DNA of 64,000 bases from Climacteris rufus (Eukaryota > Chordata > Aves > Passeriformes > Climacteridae): the NCBI GenBank assembly GCA_013398175.1, contig VZRZ01006170.1, positions 198,605 through 262,604 on the forward strand, read 5' to 3'. Position numbers and translations under genes: made by a program. Under the pieces are notes generated by a model. It was not told the DNA's origin, did no database searches, and saw only the letters and a list, made by a program, of their open reading frames with translations. The number at the start of each line of letters is the position of its first letter. Positions within the stretch are counted from its first letter, which is position 1. Below are positions 61,458-64,000 of the stretch, in pieces.

Positions 61458-63570
61458 CTAAATACCACTGTGCAAACAGCCAACATATATATATATTGCA
61501 TTATAAACAACATATCTATATATATAGTTGATTTGTTAAACAGTCAAAGGGGACTGAGACCTGAAGGGAATGAAAACATTTCCATGTTTAGCTTTTTTTC
61601 TTGAATCTTTTCTGAAAGTTTGGGGAGTGTTCACAAATTCCTTTCTTCAAAACACAAAAGCAAACCAGGATAATGTAGTTATGTTTTAACTACTGTGATT
61701 AAGATTACTTTGGTTTTATTCAGGTATATTTAAGTATTCAGTACCTATAAAGTGTGATTTTGTGGCAATGTTTAGAAATGTTAGAGCTGGCTGTGCAGAT
61801 CCTTGGGTGTGCATGATAACTGGTTTTTGAGCACGCTGCTGGTTTGAGTGGTGGAGGAAGGGAGACAAAACTAAAGTTGCTAAAGAATAGGAGAACTAAA
61901 ACTGCTGTATTTTGACAACTCTAATGGATGTAAGGTTAAAAATTCCCTAAGAAATAATTCCTTCTGCTTTTAATAATAGCTTCAGTTAGAGACCTTTTCT
62001 ATTTAATCAACCTGCTTAAAATTCTTGCCTCCAGCAGGAAAGAATCTCAATCACAGGGAGACAAACATTCATTAAGCCTTGTACAATAAACCTGCTCTGC
62101 AGCTGAAGTGCTATTAATATCATTTTACAGAAAGAGGAAATGGAAGAATAGTGAGATGGGAGTAACTTGCTTGGGGTCACAAAAAGGTTCCTGAAACCAT
62201 GGTCGAGTAGTAAACCTTGAATCAGAGACCCCTCCTGCAGCCCAGAGCCAGCACCCCCCTCCCTGTGCTCTTCCACACTTGCCTGCTGTTTGCCATCCAG
62301 TGCCTTTTTATTTTAAATCAATCCATTTTATAAGATGGGAATCCATTCTTTTCTCGACCATCTAAACTTTTAACACCACTGCTTTAAAGTTTCACTCCAC
62401 GACACAAAAGCCATTCTTTTTATCCCCACTTATATTCCTAATTAATGAGCACTATTAACGAGGTGGCCAGAATCTCTCTCTCCCAGGAAAGATAACGCTG
62501 AGGAACCTGGCAGACAGCAGCTTTTTCCTGCCAGGATAAATGGGATGTGAACCCTCAGCAGGTGAAGAGGGACCAAACCTGAGCTGTGGGATGCTGACTT
62601 GTGCCACCTTTGCTGGGTTGTCCTGGTGGGAATGTCCCCTGCAGGAACAACAGATGGCTCTTGCAAGAGCCACTAGTTAAAATAATTTTACTGGTAAGGA
62701 AGTAAAATGCAGACCAGAGGCCAATTAAGCAGTGGTAGAATTATAAGGAAAAAAAGTTTCTGTGAGAGATGATGGAGGAGTTGGTAAAATAGAAAAAAAT
62801 GATCCCAGACCAAGAGATGTGATGGATTTTGTCACAGATTTGTATTTCAGAAAAGTATGCTTTAATCTTGGGAATTTACACATCTATTTTACCCATATGA
62901 ATAAGATGGAGATATGGAGTTGTTTTTATGTTATACTGGCTGGAAAGGAAACAGGGCAAGGAGACCTTAAACTGCAACATCTGACAACAATTTTTAAAAA
63001 TAAGAAATTTATTTAAACAAATATTTTACATATTTTAAATATTCAAATATAAATTTGCATTTCTATATCTAACAACTGTAAATATGGGCAAAGGGGCTGA
63101 AAGGCAGAATATCTTTCCCAGTTTAACCTTTATCCAGTGGCAGATGCTCAGGGAACGTGCAGAATGTCTTCATGCACTGGAGCAGAAATTCCATGTTAAA
63201 TTCTGGCCATTGGAGCACCCAAGGACTTGCTGGAGAAAAGACAATTCTGGCACCAACCCCAGCTCTATGGATGTCAGTGTGATGGGTGCTACAGATTTAA
63301 TTTAGGTGTTGTCAGTGGTTGGTTATTCTGGCAAAGCCCAGGGTGGCACCAAGAAGAGCTGAGAGTGAAAGAATTGGCAGCTCCAGGCCTTGCACAGGTT
63401 ATCACCCATCCCTGGCTCTGCACAGGCTTATCCCACTGCAGAAATTAAATGGAACAGGAATTAACACCACTTACACAGGTTTATACTCATGGACTTCACC
63501 ACAGACGTGGCCCTGCCCAGCCCTGCAGTCACTTCCAGCACCTGGTGCATGAGAAATAAGGTTGTGCCAG
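61458..63570. other. Unique non-coding sequence
   Basis: No gene recognised. A TA-rich microsatellite-like stretch lies at about 61484-61528. A/T-rich throughout, especially 62990-63075. Confidence 0.45.
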
Positions 63571-63960
63571 ACTTTTCCTGACTCCCCAAGGTTTATTTAG
63601 GACCCAAACACCTCCCTGCAGCATCCCAGGGTAGCAGGGGCTGCAAGGACCTGCCCTGGAGCAGCAAATCCCAGCCCTGCCTGAAAACCCTTCCCTGTCC
63701 AGTGCATCCCTCCCAGCACAGACAGGGAAACCCTTCCCAGCCCCAGAGAAATGTGCTCCAGCAAGGATGCAGCTCTGCAAAAGTGAGAACAAGCAGGCTC
63801 TGGGAACAAGCTGAGCCCACAGAGGGGCTCCTGCAGCTCAGCACGAGCCTTGGGGAGAGCAGGGAGCGGTGGAAGCTGGGGAAACAACAGGATTTGGGAA
63901 AAAGAGGAGTGAAACCCATGGAGACACTCAGAATAAAAATGCTCAGCCCTCACATGAGGG
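63571..63960. other. G/C-richer unclassified sequence
   Basis: C-rich, low-stop sequence giving overlapping 87-118-codon frames on the minus strand with no recognisable domain. A minus-strand AATAAA lies near 63593. It could be the edge of a repeat or LTR extending beyond this block, but I cannot identify it. Confidence 0.3.
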
Positions 63961-63978
63961 GTGTGGGATATCGGGGGG

Positions 63979-64000
63979 GATGATGATGGGGATGATGATG
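63979..64000. repeat. GAT/GATG microsatellite at the window edge
   Basis: GATGATGATGGGGATGATGATG runs to the last base. The array may continue outside the window. Confidence 0.85.

Noticed and set aside
63571..63960. Possible second LTR at the right end
   Set aside because: Only a minus-strand AATAAA and C-rich sequence are present. No TATA box at the right distance and no defined ends.

Overview
The window looks like avian nuclear DNA. It contains six CR1-type LINE fragments with the diagnostic 3' end (ATTCTGTG-like octamers, or their reverse complement) and no Alu, L1 or B1/B2 SINE that I could recognise. It also has one probable endogenous-retrovirus solo LTR and several GC-rich minisatellites. 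Bird is a fairly safe call. A songbird is only a guess from the general look of the LTR.

I find no protein-coding gene, tRNA, rRNA or known microRNA that I can defend. The longest open frames, about 450-620 codons near the left end and 364 near position 58000, lie wholly inside tandem repeats whose unit length is a multiple of three or whose unit lacks stops. They are artefacts. Two short exon-like segments with good splice signals (5509-5547 and 17545-17719) are listed as weak candidates. The window is best read as intergenic or deep-intronic 'gene desert' sequence.

Layout. 0.5-2.7 kb holds an LTR with a duplicated TATA segment, a CAGCACC-rich simple repeat, and a 48-bp minisatellite of about 25 indistinguishable copies ending at a single N. 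2.7-15.7 kb is mostly unique sequence with a 57-bp triplicated repeat at 8.6 kb. 15.7-16.5 kb is a diverged 22/23-bp minisatellite. 16.5-57.6 kb is unique sequence with scattered CR1 fragments, poly-A/T tracts and several blocks whose A/T-rich, motif-dense texture resembles conserved non-coding elements (7.9, 18.5, 28.7, 36.6, 48.0 and 55.5 kb). A CpG-dense block lies at 40.2 kb and a heat-shock-element-like cluster at 27.0 kb. 57.9-58.5 kb is a 9-bp G/T minisatellite whose plus strand has one A in about 520 bp. 58.5-64 kb is unique sequence ending in a GAT microsatellite.

If the regulatory reading is right, the window would carry distal enhancers for a gene outside it. That is inference from sequence texture only, because conservation cannot be measured here.
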